This document shows positions 34,398-43,240 of a stretch of 64,000 nt of DNA, piece by piece; the stretch's first letter is position 1, and each line of letters starts with the position of its first letter. The translations under genes were made by a program, and so were the position numbers. Origin of the DNA: JAAFIP01 sp963775085. Its GTDB lineage: Bacteria; Pseudomonadota; Gammaproteobacteria; Burkholderiales; Burkholderiaceae_C. Under the pieces are notes generated by a model that saw nothing but the letters and a program-made list of their open reading frames with translations, was not told where the DNA came from and searched no databases. The stretch covers positions 558,001 through 622,000 of the forward strand of contig CAVZHO010000002.1 of the NCBI GenBank assembly GCA_963775085.1. The letters are read 5' to 3'.

Positions 34398-35372
34398 ATG
34401 CTTTCACGCTACAGTTGCAACGTGCAAGACCGCAAACCCGACTCAACGATAGACGTGTTCATCGATGCCATTTGGCTAGAACAAGGTCTATCCAAAAACA
34501 CGCTCGAAGCGTACCGACGTGACCTCACGCTGTATGCCGCCTGGTTAGCGCAGCAGGATCAACGCACCATCGAGTCCACCACCGCCCCTGACATCGAGCG
34601 TTATTTTGCCGCCCGCATGCTCGCGCCCACGCAAACGCCCGAGGATGCACGGCAAGTGGGCGGGCGGGCCGACCTTGGCAAGGCCAGTTCATCCAACCGC
34701 CGATTGACGGTGCTCAAACGCTACTTCCGCTGGGCGCTGCGCGAGCGCATTATCAGCGCGGACCCGACACTCAAACTGCTGACCGCCAAATCGGTGCCCC
34801 GCGGCATCCAAACCCTGAGCGAGGCGCAGGTAGAAAGCCTGATTGCCGCGCCCGATGTAGATACCCCGCTGGGCCTGCGCGACCGCGCCATGCTGGAGCT
34901 GATCTACGCCAGCGGTCTGCGCGTGAGCGAGCTGGTGGGGCTGAAGGTGCTGAACGTCAGCCTGAATGAGCATGTGCTGCGCACCTTTGGCAAGGGCAGC
35001 AAGGAGCGCATCGTGCCCTTTGGCGAGCATGCCAGCGACTGGCTGCAGCGCTATTTAACCCAGGCGCGGCCCGAGATTTTGAAGGGCCAGCAAACCGATG
35101 ATTTATTTGTCACCACCCGAGGCGCTGGCATGGGCCGGGTGGCCTTTTGGATGATCGTGAAAAAGCACGCGCTGGTGGCGGGCATCACCGCGCCGCTCTC
35201 GCCCCACACCCTGCGCCACGCCTTCGCCACCCATTTACTCAATCATGGGGCGGATTTGCGCGCGGTGCAAATGCTGCTCGGCCACGCGGATATTTCTACC
35301 ACCACCATCTACACCCATGTGGCGCGCGAGCGGCTCAAAACGATCCACTCGCAACACCATCCACGGGGTTAA
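34398..35372 (+). CDS. xerD: Site-specific tyrosine recombinase XerD
   Basis: A 324-aa recombinase that resolves chromosome dimers at dif with XerC. It has an N-terminal SAM-like domain (FIDAIWLEQGLSKNTLEAYRRDL) and a catalytic domain with Arg in IYASGLRVSELVGL, HxxR in SPHTLRHAFATHLLNHGADLRAVQ, His in LLGHADIS and the nucleophile Tyr in TIYTHVA. It is slightly longer than usual XerD (about 300) because of an insert near QTPEDARQVGGRADLGKASS. It is a housekeeping protein here, not a sign of an integrated element. Confidence 0.92.
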   Translation: MLSRYSCNVQDRKPDSTIDVFIDAIWLEQGLSKNTLEAYRRDLTLYAAWLAQQDQRTIESTTAPDIERYFAARMLAPTQTPEDARQVGGRADLGKASSSNRRLTVLKRYFRWALRERIISADPTLKLLTAKSVPRGIQTLSEAQVESLIAAPDVDTPLGLRDRAMLELIYASGLRVSELVGLKVLNVSLNEHVLRTFGKGSKERIVPFGEHASDWLQRYLTQARPEILKGQQTDDLFVTTRGAGMGRVAFWMIVKKHALVAGITAPLSPHTLRHAFATHLLNHGADLRAVQMLLGHADISTTTIYTHVARERLKTIHSQHHPRG

Positions 35373-35542
35373 AAAGCCTTAAATTTCATAATAAGAAAAA
35401 CAAAAGCATAATTCGAAATAATCAACGAATTTCTGGAATAATAGACCCTGACCCCTAAAACCGTGGCACCCTCTATCCCCAAGGGGTGCAGCAAGACAAC
35501 ACCCACCGCCGCGTACCACGCCGCTACCACTGGAGACCACCT

Positions 35543-38260
35543 ATGTCCGCCGTTCCCAATAACCTCTTCGGCTCTGCCGCCAACGACACCGACAGCCTGG
35601 AGACCCGCGAGTGGATGGACGCGCTGTCTGCCGTCATCCAGTCCGAGGGCCCTGAGCGTGCCCACTTTCTCCTGGAGCAACTGCTGGAGCATGCGCGCCA
35701 AAGCAGCATCGACATGCCGTTCTCGGCCACCACCGGCTACGTCAACACCATCGAGACTTCCGAAGAGGCGCACAACCCCGGCAACGCCGAGATGGAAGAG
35801 CGCCTGCGTGCCTACATGCGCTGGAACGCCATGGCCATGGTGGTCAAGGCCAACCGGCATAACCCGGCCGATGGTGGCGATTTGGGCGGGCACATCGGCT
35901 CGTTCGCATCGTTGGCCAATATGTTTGGCGCAGGTTTTAACCATTTCTGGCATGCTGAGAATAACGAGCCAGGCAAAGAGCACGGCGGCGACTGCATCTA
36001 CATCCAGGGCCATGTGTCGCCCGGCGTGTATGCCCGCGCCTACCTGGAAGGCCGCTTGACTGAAGAGCAGCTCCTTAACTTCCGCCAGGAGGTGGATGGC
36101 AAGGGGTTATCGAGCTACCCGCACCCCAAGCTGATGCCTGAGTTTTGGCAGTTCCCCACCGTGTCCATGGGCCTGGGCCCGCTGATGGCGATTTACCAGG
36201 CGCGCTTTTTAAAGTACCTGCATGCACGCGGCATTGCCAACACCGAGAACCGCAAGGTCTGGGTGTTTTGTGGTGATGGCGAGATGGACGAAGTAGAAAG
36301 CTTGGGCGCTATCGGCCTGGCAGCACGCGAGAACCTGGACAACCTGATCTTCGTCATCAACTGCAACCTGCAGCGCCTGGACGGCCCGGTGCGCGGCAAC
36401 GGCAAAATTGTGCAGGAGCTGGAAGGCGAGTTTCGCGGTGCGGGCTGGAACGTCATCAAGCTGCTGTGGGGTAGCGGCTGGGACGCGCTCTTGGCGCGCG
36501 ACAAAGACGGTGCGCTGAAAAAACTGATGATGGACACCAACGACGGTGACTACCAGGCCTTCAAAGCCAACGACGGTGCCTACGTGCGCAAACACTTCTT
36601 TGGCCGCGACCCGCGCACGCTGGAGATGGTGGCGCACATGAGCGACGACGAGATCTGGAATTTAAAGCGCGGCGGCCATGACGCGCAAAAGGTCTATGCC
36701 GCGTTTGACAAAGCCGTCAAACACAAAAACGAGCCCACCGTGCTGCTCATTAAAACCGTCAAAGGTTTTGGCATGGGCAAAATTGGTGAAGGCAAAAACA
36801 CCGTGCACCAGACCAAGAAGCTCAGTGACGAAGACATCAAGGCTTTTCGCGACCGCTTTAACATCCCCATCCCCGATAGCCAAATTGCCGAGCTGCCGTT
36901 TTACAAACCGGCCGACGATACGCCCGAGATGAAGTACCTGCACGAGCGCCGCAAAGCCCTGGGCGGCTACCTGCCGCACCGCCGCGTGAAGGCCGATGAG
37001 AGCTTTACCGTGCCCGCGCTCGATGTGTTTAAAAACGTCATGGAGCCAACAGCGGAGGGCCGCGAGATTTCTACCACGCAGGCCTATGTGCGCTTCCTCA
37101 CGCAGTTGCTGCGTGACCAGGCGCTGGGCCCCCGCGTAGTGCCCATTCTGGTGGACGAGGCCCGTACCTTTGGTATGGAAGGCCTGTTCCGCCAAGTCGG
37201 CATCTACAACCCCGCAGGCCAGCAGTACACCCCGGTCGACAAAGACCAGGTGATGTACTACAAGGAAGACGTGAAGGGGCAGATTCTGCAAGAGGGCATT
37301 AACGAAGCCGGTGGCATGAGCAGCTGGATCGCAGCGGCCACGTCCTACAGCACCAGCAACCGCATCATGGTGCCCTTCTACGTGTACTACTCCATGTTCG
37401 GCTTCCAGCGCATTGGCGACCTGGCTTGGGCTGCGGGCGACATGCAGGCGCGCGGCTTCTTGCTGGGCGGCACCAGTGGCCGCACCACGCTGAACGGCGA
37501 AGGCCTGCAGCACGAAGACGGCCACAGCCACATCATGGCTAACACGATTCCCAACTGCATCAGCTATGACCCGACCTTCGCGCACGAAGTCGGCGTCATC
37601 CTGCACCACGGCCTCAAGCGCATGGTGGAAAAGCAAGACAACGTGTACTACTACATCACGCTGTTGAATGAGAACTACCCCATGCCCGGCCTCAAGCCTG
37701 GCACCGAGGAGCAGATCATCAAAGGCATGTACCTGCTGCAAGAGGCCGCCCCGCGCGACTTCACCGTCAACCTGCTGGGCTCAGGCACCATCCTGCGCGA
37801 GTCGCAGTTTGCCAAAGAGCTGCTGGAGCGCGACTGGGGCATTGGTGCCAACGTGTGGAGCTGCCCAAGCTTTAACGAGCTGACCCGCGACGGCCAGGAC
37901 TGCGACCGCTACAACCTGCTGCACCCCGTGGCCACGCCGCGCGTGAGCTTTGTAGAAAAGCAGCTCAGCACCACCAGCGGCCCTATTGTTGCGTCTACCG
38001 ACTACATGAAGGCCTACGCCGAGCAGATCCGCCCCTACGTGGGCAAGGGCCGCAACTACAAAGTGCTAGGCACCGATGGCTTTGGCCGCTCCGATTTTCG
38101 CAGCAAGCTGCGCGAGCACTTTGAGGTCAACCGCCACTACATCGTCATCGCCGCCCTCAAGGCGCTGGCCGAAGACGGCAAACTGCCCATGGCCAAAGTG
38201 GCCGAGGCGATTGCCAAATACGGCATCAAGGTAGACAAGATTAATCCACTCTACGCGTAG
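35543..38260 (+). CDS. aceE: Pyruvate dehydrogenase E1 (homodimeric)
   Basis: A 905-aa thiamine-diphosphate enzyme that oxidatively decarboxylates pyruvate. The ATG at 35543 has GGAG 7 bases upstream. ThDP motif GDGEMDEVESLGAIGLAARENLDNLIFVINCN starts near residue 243. HPKLMPEFWQFPTVSMGLGP and the C-terminal LGTDGFGRSDFRSKLREHFEVN are typical. An AT-rich stretch at 35373-35450 probably holds the promoter, and a 6-bp stem (GCACCC / GGGTGC, 35466-35489) lies in the leader. It is the first gene of aceE-aceF-hslV-like-lpdA. Confidence 0.96.
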   Translation: MSAVPNNLFGSAANDTDSLETREWMDALSAVIQSEGPERAHFLLEQLLEHARQSSIDMPFSATTGYVNTIETSEEAHNPGNAEMEERLRAYMRWNAMAMVVKANRHNPADGGDLGGHIGSFASLANMFGAGFNHFWHAENNEPGKEHGGDCIYIQGHVSPGVYARAYLEGRLTEEQLLNFRQEVDGKGLSSYPHPKLMPEFWQFPTVSMGLGPLMAIYQARFLKYLHARGIANTENRKVWVFCGDGEMDEVESLGAIGLAARENLDNLIFVINCNLQRLDGPVRGNGKIVQELEGEFRGAGWNVIKLLWGSGWDALLARDKDGALKKLMMDTNDGDYQAFKANDGAYVRKHFFGRDPRTLEMVAHMSDDEIWNLKRGGHDAQKVYAAFDKAVKHKNEPTVLLIKTVKGFGMGKIGEGKNTVHQTKKLSDEDIKAFRDRFNIPIPDSQIAELPFYKPADDTPEMKYLHERRKALGGYLPHRRVKADESFTVPALDVFKNVMEPTAEGREISTTQAYVRFLTQLLRDQALGPRVVPILVDEARTFGMEGLFRQVGIYNPAGQQYTPVDKDQVMYYKEDVKGQILQEGINEAGGMSSWIAAATSYSTSNRIMVPFYVYYSMFGFQRIGDLAWAAGDMQARGFLLGGTSGRTTLNGEGLQHEDGHSHIMANTIPNCISYDPTFAHEVGVILHHGLKRMVEKQDNVYYYITLLNENYPMPGLKPGTEEQIIKGMYLLQEAAPRDFTVNLLGSGTILRESQFAKELLERDWGIGANVWSCPSFNELTRDGQDCDRYNLLHPVATPRVSFVEKQLSTTSGPIVASTDYMKAYAEQIRPYVGKGRNYKVLGTDGFGRSDFRSKLREHFEVNRHYIVIAALKALAEDGKLPMAKVAEAIAKYGIKVDKINPLYA

Positions 38261-38269
38261 GAGACACAA

Positions 38270-39671
38270 ATGGCATTAGTAGAAGTACAAGTCCCCGACA
38301 TTGGCGACTTTGATGAAGTCACCATCATTGAGCTGATGGTCAAGCCTGGCGACACGGTGCGGGCCGAGCAATCGCTCATCACCGTAGAGAGCGACAAGGC
38401 AGCGATGGAAATTCCGTCCTCGCATGCTGGCGTAGTCAAAGAGCTGCGCGTGAAGATGGGTGACAAGGTCAAGCAGGGTTCTGTCGTCTTGGTGCTCGAA
38501 AGCGCAACCGCCAGTGCTGCTGCGGCACCAGCGGCACTTGCGCCTACAGCCACTGCACCTGCAGCGAGCCCTGCCACTCCGGTTGCGGCCCTAGCCCCTG
38601 CGCCAGCCTCCGTTGCACAGCCTATTGCGGCTGTAGCCCAACAGAATATCGCGCAAGCAGCTCCTGTTTCTGTAGCGCCAGCGCACAACCCTAACGTTGC
38701 GCCCACCGGCTCCTTACCCCACGCATCCCCCTCGGTGCGCAAGTTCGCACGCGAGCTGGGCGTGCCCTTGGCCGAAGTCAAAGGCCAAGGCCCTAAAGGC
38801 CGCATTACCGAAGAAGACGTGCAGGCATTTACCAAGTCCGTCATGGCTGGCGCTGTCCAAACACAAGCGGCGCAAGCCCTGTCTGCCAATGCGTCAGGCG
38901 GCTCCAGCGGGGCAGGGCTGAACCTGCTGCCGTGGCCCAAAGTGGACTTCACCAAGTTCGGCCCAGTAGAGCGTAAAGACTCTGAGCCGCATCAAAAAGA
39001 TCAGCGGAGCCAACCTGCACCGCAACTGGGTGATGATCCCCCACGTCACCAACCACGACAACGCCGACATCACCGAGCTGGAGGCCTTTCGCGTTCAAGT
39101 CAACAAAGACAACGAGAAAGGCACCAAGCCCGGCGCAGAGGGCTTGCCCAAAGTCACCATGCTGGCCTTTGCCATCAAGGCCGTGGTTGCGGCGCTCAAG
39201 AAGTTCCCAGACTTCAACGCCTCGCTCGACGGTGACCAGCTGGTCTACAAGCAGTACTTCCACATCGGCTTTGCGGCCGATACGCCCAACGGCCTGGTGG
39301 TGCCCGTGCTCAAAGATGCGGACAAAAAAGGCATCATGCAAATCTCTGCCGAGCTGGCCGAGCTGTCCAAAAAAGCCCGCGATGGCAAGCTCGGCCCCGC
39401 CGACATGCAGGGCGCTTGCTTCTCCATCTCGTCCCTGGGCGGCATCGGTGGCCGCTACTTCCACCCCATCATCAACGCGCCCGAGGTCGGCATCCTGGGT
39501 CTGAGCAAATCCACCATGGAGCCGGTGTGGAACGGCACCGAGTTTGTGCCGCGCCTCATGCTCCCCATGAGCCTGAGCTACGACCACCGCGTCATCGACG
39601 GCGCATCCGCAGCCCGCTTTAACGTCTACGTAGGCCAAATCCTTGGCGACTTCCGCCGCGTGCTGCTGTAA
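38270..39671 (+). pseudogene. aceF: Pyruvate dehydrogenase E2 (dihydrolipoamide acetyltransferase), one frameshift
   Basis: The order is one lipoyl domain (residues 1-75, lipoyl Lys in VESDKAAMEIPS), a long Ala/Pro linker, a peripheral-subunit-binding domain (SPSVRKFARELGVPLAEVKGQGPKGRITEEDV), then the acyltransferase core. One extra base near 38982 (GACTCTGAG where GACCTGAG restores DLSRIKKISG) shifts the frame after FGPVERK. The remaining 640 bp encode a perfect core ending with the catalytic DHRVIDGA motif. With no other damage, this is either a sequence error or a very recent mutation. Confidence 0.85.
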
Positions 39672-39680
39672 GGAAATGAC

Positions 39681-40265
39681 ATGACCACCGTTGTTGTTGT
39701 TAAAAAAGCCGGGCAGGTCGCCGTGGGCACCGACTCGCTCGTCACCTTTGGCGACACGCGCTTGCCGCACCGCTTTGAGGCCAATGAGAAAGTGTTTAAG
39801 GTAGACGCCGTAGGCGGCCCCAGCTTTGTGGCCACCGCAGGCACGGTGGCGCACTTTCCCGCGCTGCGCAAGGCGCTGGCGGCGCTGCCCAAAGGCGAGC
39901 TTAAATTGCACAGCAAAGACGAGGTGTACGACACCTTTCTCAAGCTGCACCCCATCCTCAAAGACACCTTCTTTTTGCAGACGAAGGAAGAAGAGTCTGA
40001 CCCGTACGAGTCCATGCAGTTCAGCGTGCTGGTAGCCAACAGCGCAGGCATTTTTGGCCTGTACAGCTACCGCGAAGTGTTCGAGTTCAAAGAGTTCTGG
40101 GGCATCGGCTCGGGCCGTGGCTTTGCACTGGGCGCGATGAACGCCGTGTTTAAAAAGTCCAAAACCGCGCGCGAAGTAGCGGTGGCAGGCGTAGAGGCCG
40201 GCTGCGAGTTTGACAAAAACTCTGCCGGGCCGATCAATGTATTTACGATGAAACTCAAGAAGTAA
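39681..40265 (+). CDS. HslV-like proteasome-type Ntn hydrolase in the pdh operon
   Basis: A 194-aa protein resembling HslV, the peptidase of HslUV. After Met removal it starts TTVVVVKKAGQVAVGTDSLVTFGDTRL, matching HslV in its N-terminal nucleophile Thr, the Asp in VGTDS and the Lys in NEKVFKV. The C-terminal part has WGIGSGRGFALGAMNAVF and SKTAREVAVAGVEAG, equivalent to the GSGG...A and SAREIAEKAL segments of HslV. A middle insert (about residues 75-110, KDEVYDTFLKLHPILKDTFF) is not in HslV. No HslU partner is nearby. It lies 9 bp after aceF. Its role is unknown; peptidase activity is inferred from the residues. Confidence 0.8.
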   Translation: MTTVVVVKKAGQVAVGTDSLVTFGDTRLPHRFEANEKVFKVDAVGGPSFVATAGTVAHFPALRKALAALPKGELKLHSKDEVYDTFLKLHPILKDTFFLQTKEEESDPYESMQFSVLVANSAGIFGLYSYREVFEFKEFWGIGSGRGFALGAMNAVFKKSKTAREVAVAGVEAGCEFDKNSAGPINVFTMKLKK

Positions 40266-40266
40266 A

Positions 40267-40358
40267 AAATTAAATGGGGTCAGATCACTATTTCGCATTG
40301 CTAACGAATGCGCCCCATTCCCTCAAGAGCGAAATTGTGCTCTGACCCCTTTTAATTT
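40267..40358. repeat. REPIN/BIME-like paired inverted repeat
   Basis: Two 30-base arms (40267-40296 and 40329-40358) are inverted copies with about 4 mismatches, each built on GGGGTCAGAGCAC-type sequence, around a 32-base centre. This resembles the REP pairs moved by RAYT transposases. It separates the HslV-like gene from lpdA; the duplicated version at 60.4 kb lacks it. Half-arm sequences also appear near 35450 and 47362. Confidence 0.75.
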
Positions 40359-40393
40359 CGCAGCGCAAAGCGCTGCCCGTAGGAGATAAAAAT

Positions 40394-42252
40394 ATGTCAG
40401 CCATAGAAATCAAAGTCCCCGACATCGGCGATTTCGACGAAGTCACCGTTATCGAGCTGATGGTCAAACCCGGCGACACCATCAAGGCCGACCAGTCATT
40501 AATTACCGTAGAGAGCGACAAAGCCTCGATGGAAATCCCGTCGTCCCACGCGGGCATCGTCAAAGAGCTGCGCGTCAAAAATGGCGACAAGGTCAAGCAA
40601 GGTTCGGTGGTTTTGACACTGGAGGCAGCTGGTGCAGCGCCCACGGCAGCTGCGCCAGCCGCAGCGCCTGCCCAAGCCGCATTTTCACCGTCAAATACGC
40701 CCGTAGTCCTTGTCGTTGGGACGCAAGCAGCTACTAATACAATAGCATCCAGTTACGCAGGCCAGGCAGACCTAGACTGCGACCTCCTAGTCCTAGGCGC
40801 AGGCCCCGGCGGCTACAGCGCCGCTTTCCGCGCCGCAGACCTGGGCCTCAAAGTCATCATCGTCGAGCGCTACGCCACACTAGGCGGCGTGTGCCTCAAC
40901 GTCGGTTGCATCCCCTCCAAAGCGCTGCTTGCACGTAGCTGCCGTGATGGACGAGGTAAGCCACATGGCCGCGCTAGGCGTAGACTTTGGCAAACCCGTA
41001 GTCAACATCGACAAACTACGCGGTCACAAAGAAAAAGTCATCGGCAAGCTTACCGGCGGCCTGGCGGCCATGGCCAAGATGCGCAAGGTGACGACGGTGC
41101 GTGGCTACGGAGCGTTTATCAGTGCCAACCACGTTGAGGTAGAAGAAACCAGCGGGCACTGCACAAGAGAAGACGGGCAGCAAAAAAGTCATCCAATTTA
41201 AAAACTGCATCATCGCCGCAGGCAGCCAAGCCGTGCGCCTGCCCTTCATGCCCGAACGATCCACGCGTAGTGGACAGCACCGGCGCGCTAGAGCTGAAAG
41301 AAGTGCCCAAACGCATGCTCATCTTGGGCGGCGGCATCATCGGCCTGGAGATGGGCACCGTGTACAGCACCCTGGGCGCGCGCCTGGACGTGGTGGAGAT
41401 GCTGGACGGCCTGATGCAAGGCGCAGACCGCGACCTGGTCAAAATCTGGCAAAAGATGAACGCCCCGCGCTTTGACAACATCATGCTCAATACCAAAACG
41501 GTAGGGCAAAAGCTACCCCGCAAGGCATTGAAGTAACGTTCGCCCTCAGCAGTGGAGGGCGGCACAGCCCCCGCCCCCCAAACCTACGACCTGGTCTTGC
41601 AAGCCGTAGGCCGCACCCCCAACGGCAAAAAGATCGCCGCCGACAAAGCCGGCGTAGCCGTCACAGACCGTGGCTTCATCAACGTCGACATCCAGATGCG
41701 CACCAACGTGCCCCACATCTTCGCCATCGGCGACATCGTAGGCCAGCCCATGCTAGCCCACAAAGCCGTGCACGAAGCGCACGTAGCAGCCGAGGTGATA
41801 GCAGGCGAGCAGCAAGGCAACAAAGAGCTGGCCGCAGCCGCCTTCAACGCCCGCGTCATCCCCATCGTAGCCTACACCGACCCCGAAGTAGCCTGGGTAG
41901 GCCTGACCGAAGACCAAGCCAAAGCACAAGGCATCAAAGTCAAAGAAGGGCCTGTTCCCCTGGACAGCATCAGGCCGGGCCATAGCCAACGGCCGCGACG
42001 AAGGCGTGACCAAACTATTGTTCGATGATTCACCCAGAGGCCCACGGCCACGGCAAAATCCTGGGCGGCGGCATGGTAGGCACCCACGCCGGCGACATGA
42101 TCGGCGAAATCGCCCTGGCCATCGAGATGGGCGCAGACGCAGTAGACATAGGCAAAACCATCCACCCGCACCCCACGCTAGGCGAGAGCATTGGTATGGC
42201 GGCGGAGATTGCGCATGGGTCTTGCACGGATGTGCCGCCGGTGCGGAAGTAA
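40394..42252 (+). pseudogene. lpdA: Dihydrolipoamide dehydrogenase (lipoyl-domain E3), about seven frameshifts
   Basis: The E3 of pyruvate dehydrogenase, here with an N-terminal lipoyl domain (Lys in VESDKASMEIPS), an Ala-rich linker, then FAD (VLGAGPGGYSAAFRAADLG), redox-active disulfide (GGVCLNVGCIPSK), NAD (LILGGGIIGLEMGTVYSTLG) and dimer-interface domains. Single-base insertions near 40929, 41155, 41251, 41546, 41948 and 42035, and one deletion near 41507, break the frame. Correcting them restores the whole protein to MAAEIAHGSCTDVPPVRK with no nonsense codon. The start has GGAG 9 bases upstream. The linker contains a 30-bp repeat copy. Confidence 0.88.
40719..40748 (-). repeat. 30-bp dispersed repeat in the lpdA linker
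   Basis: The minus strand reads GCTA, nine bases, then TAGCTGCTTGCGTCC. It encodes part of the interdomain linker (GTQAATNTIA). Confidence 0.65.
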
Positions 42253-42286
42253 GTAAGTCGCGCCGATTTTCCGGGCGCTTGCAGGC

Positions 42287-42499
42287 TTACGAGTGTGTGA
42301 ACCGAATCTGCTGAAAGATAGATCGGTTTGCGCCAGTCGTGGCTGAGGCTGGTAGCGGCTGTAGCACCTGAATGCCACTAGCAGCGTCAGCGGCCTCTTC
42401 CTTCTGAATCTGCGCTACCAATCGCTGTATGTCAAACCCTGCTTGCTCAGCCAGCTTGGGTTTGGTAACGCACAAATCGACAATAATTTCGTCATTCAT
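42287..42499 (-). CDS. Small protein of unknown function
   Basis: A 70-aa protein (MNDEIIVDLCVTKPKLAEQAG...). AGGAGA lies at a good distance from the second of two adjacent ATGs, which supports a real gene. It begins within the end of the next upstream ORF, so the two would be coupled. It is the first block-A gene after lpdA. I do not recognise it. Confidence 0.45.
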   Translation of the reverse strand: MNDEIIVDLCVTKPKLAEQAGFDIQRLVAQIQKEEAADAASGIQVLQPLPASATTGANRSIFQQIRFTHS

Positions 42500-42728
42500 C
42501 ATCTTCTCCTAACAGCTCTTCAGACGGGAAAATAAGCGGCAGGGTCAAGCCCATTTGCGCCAATCGCGCCGCGATCTGCGGCTGGATGACCGGGCTGGCA
42601 ATACTCAGAACTGACAACTGACTGCGTAGTGTATAACCGCAGGCTGTATTATGTAGAGTGCTGGGTAATGTGTTCAAGTAGCTGCCGATGGCGCGGAAGA
42701 CAAATCCAAGGATGCAAAACAATGACAA
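42492..42728 (-). CDS. Small ORF or gene-end fragment, unknown
   Basis: A 78-aa open frame ending LPLIFPSEELLGEDDE. The last 40 residues (IASPVIQPQIAARLAQMGLTLPLI) look like real protein; the first 30 probably do not, and overlap the opposite-strand coiled-coil gene. It may be the truncated end of a gene whose start was lost, or a shorter gene starting at MGLTLPLIF. It runs into the following 70-aa gene. Confidence 0.35.
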   Translation of the reverse strand: MSLFCILGFVFRAIGSYLNTLPSTLHNTACGYTLRSQLSVLSIASPVIQPQIAARLAQMGLTLPLIFPSEELLGEDDE

Positions 42729-43240
42729 TTGAACAAAAAATTCTCTTAAAACTGGAACCTCATGCCAAGCGCATCAGGGACGGCGAAGGCAATGATTTTG
42801 ATTACCTACCGGCTGTGCTTTTACAGCTCATTGAAGAGCAAAAACGCCATACCAAAATACTGGAAGACACTGCCAGCCTCTTAGATTCTGTAAGAAGTAC
42901 GGCAAATATGGTTGGAGACCAAACCAAGGCGCAAATCACTGGGTTTGCCTCCGCTGCGCTAAGTAAAATGGAGCAAATGCAGTCGGCGGTCAAGGACGCA
43001 CAGACCCAGCTTCACAATTCGCAATCTTTGATAAGTGAGCAGATTGCAGTGTTGGCTGGTGCGCATGCGATGCATGCAAAGCAAACCGACGAAGGTGTGA
43101 GCGCTATTGCACAGCAAATCAAGTCGCTTGCTATCGGTAACCAACAGTCTCAAGTAAAGTTCACTCGATTGTTGGTTGCTGGGTTGGTTGCATCTCTCGC
43201 AATGATCGGGTTGGCAGTCGCAATATTGCAGAGGCACTAA
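42722..43240 (+). CDS. Coiled-coil protein with C-terminal membrane anchor
   Basis: A 172-aa protein; I start it at MTIEQKILLKLEPHAKRIRDG (42722). Residues 35-135 are largely helical and coiled-coil-like (LLQLIEEQKRHTKILEDTASLLDSV; KMEQMQSAVKDAQTQLHNSQSLISEQ). Residues about 148-168 (LLVAGLVASLAMIGLAVAIL) form one transmembrane helix near the very C-terminus, so it is probably tail-anchored with the coil in the cytoplasm. Its TAA overlaps the ATG of the helicase-nuclease gene (TAATG), a strong sign of coupled translation and joint function. Confidence 0.75.
   Translation: MTIEQKILLKLEPHAKRIRDGEGNDFDYLPAVLLQLIEEQKRHTKILEDTASLLDSVRSTANMVGDQTKAQITGFASAALSKMEQMQSAVKDAQTQLHNSQSLISEQIAVLAGAHAMHAKQTDEGVSAIAQQIKSLAIGNQQSQVKFTRLLVAGLVASLAMIGLAVAILQRH

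Noticed and set aside
34398..35372. XerD as the integrase of a genomic island
   Set aside because: Domain order and motifs are those of chromosomal XerD; it is upstream of aceE and not at an island edge.
38949..40298. 449-aa antisense frame over aceF and the HslV-like gene
   Set aside because: Composition is typical of a shadow frame and it crosses two real genes; no start context or domain.
40394..42252. Programmed frameshifting in lpdA
   Set aside because: About seven shifts at unrelated sequences, mostly in the same direction, with no slippery sites or structures; error or decay explains them better.
42492..42620. Treating the 78-aa minus-strand ORF as a full gene
   Set aside because: The upstream third has poor composition and runs into the start of the opposite gene; only the last ~40 residues look coding, so it is listed at low confidence.
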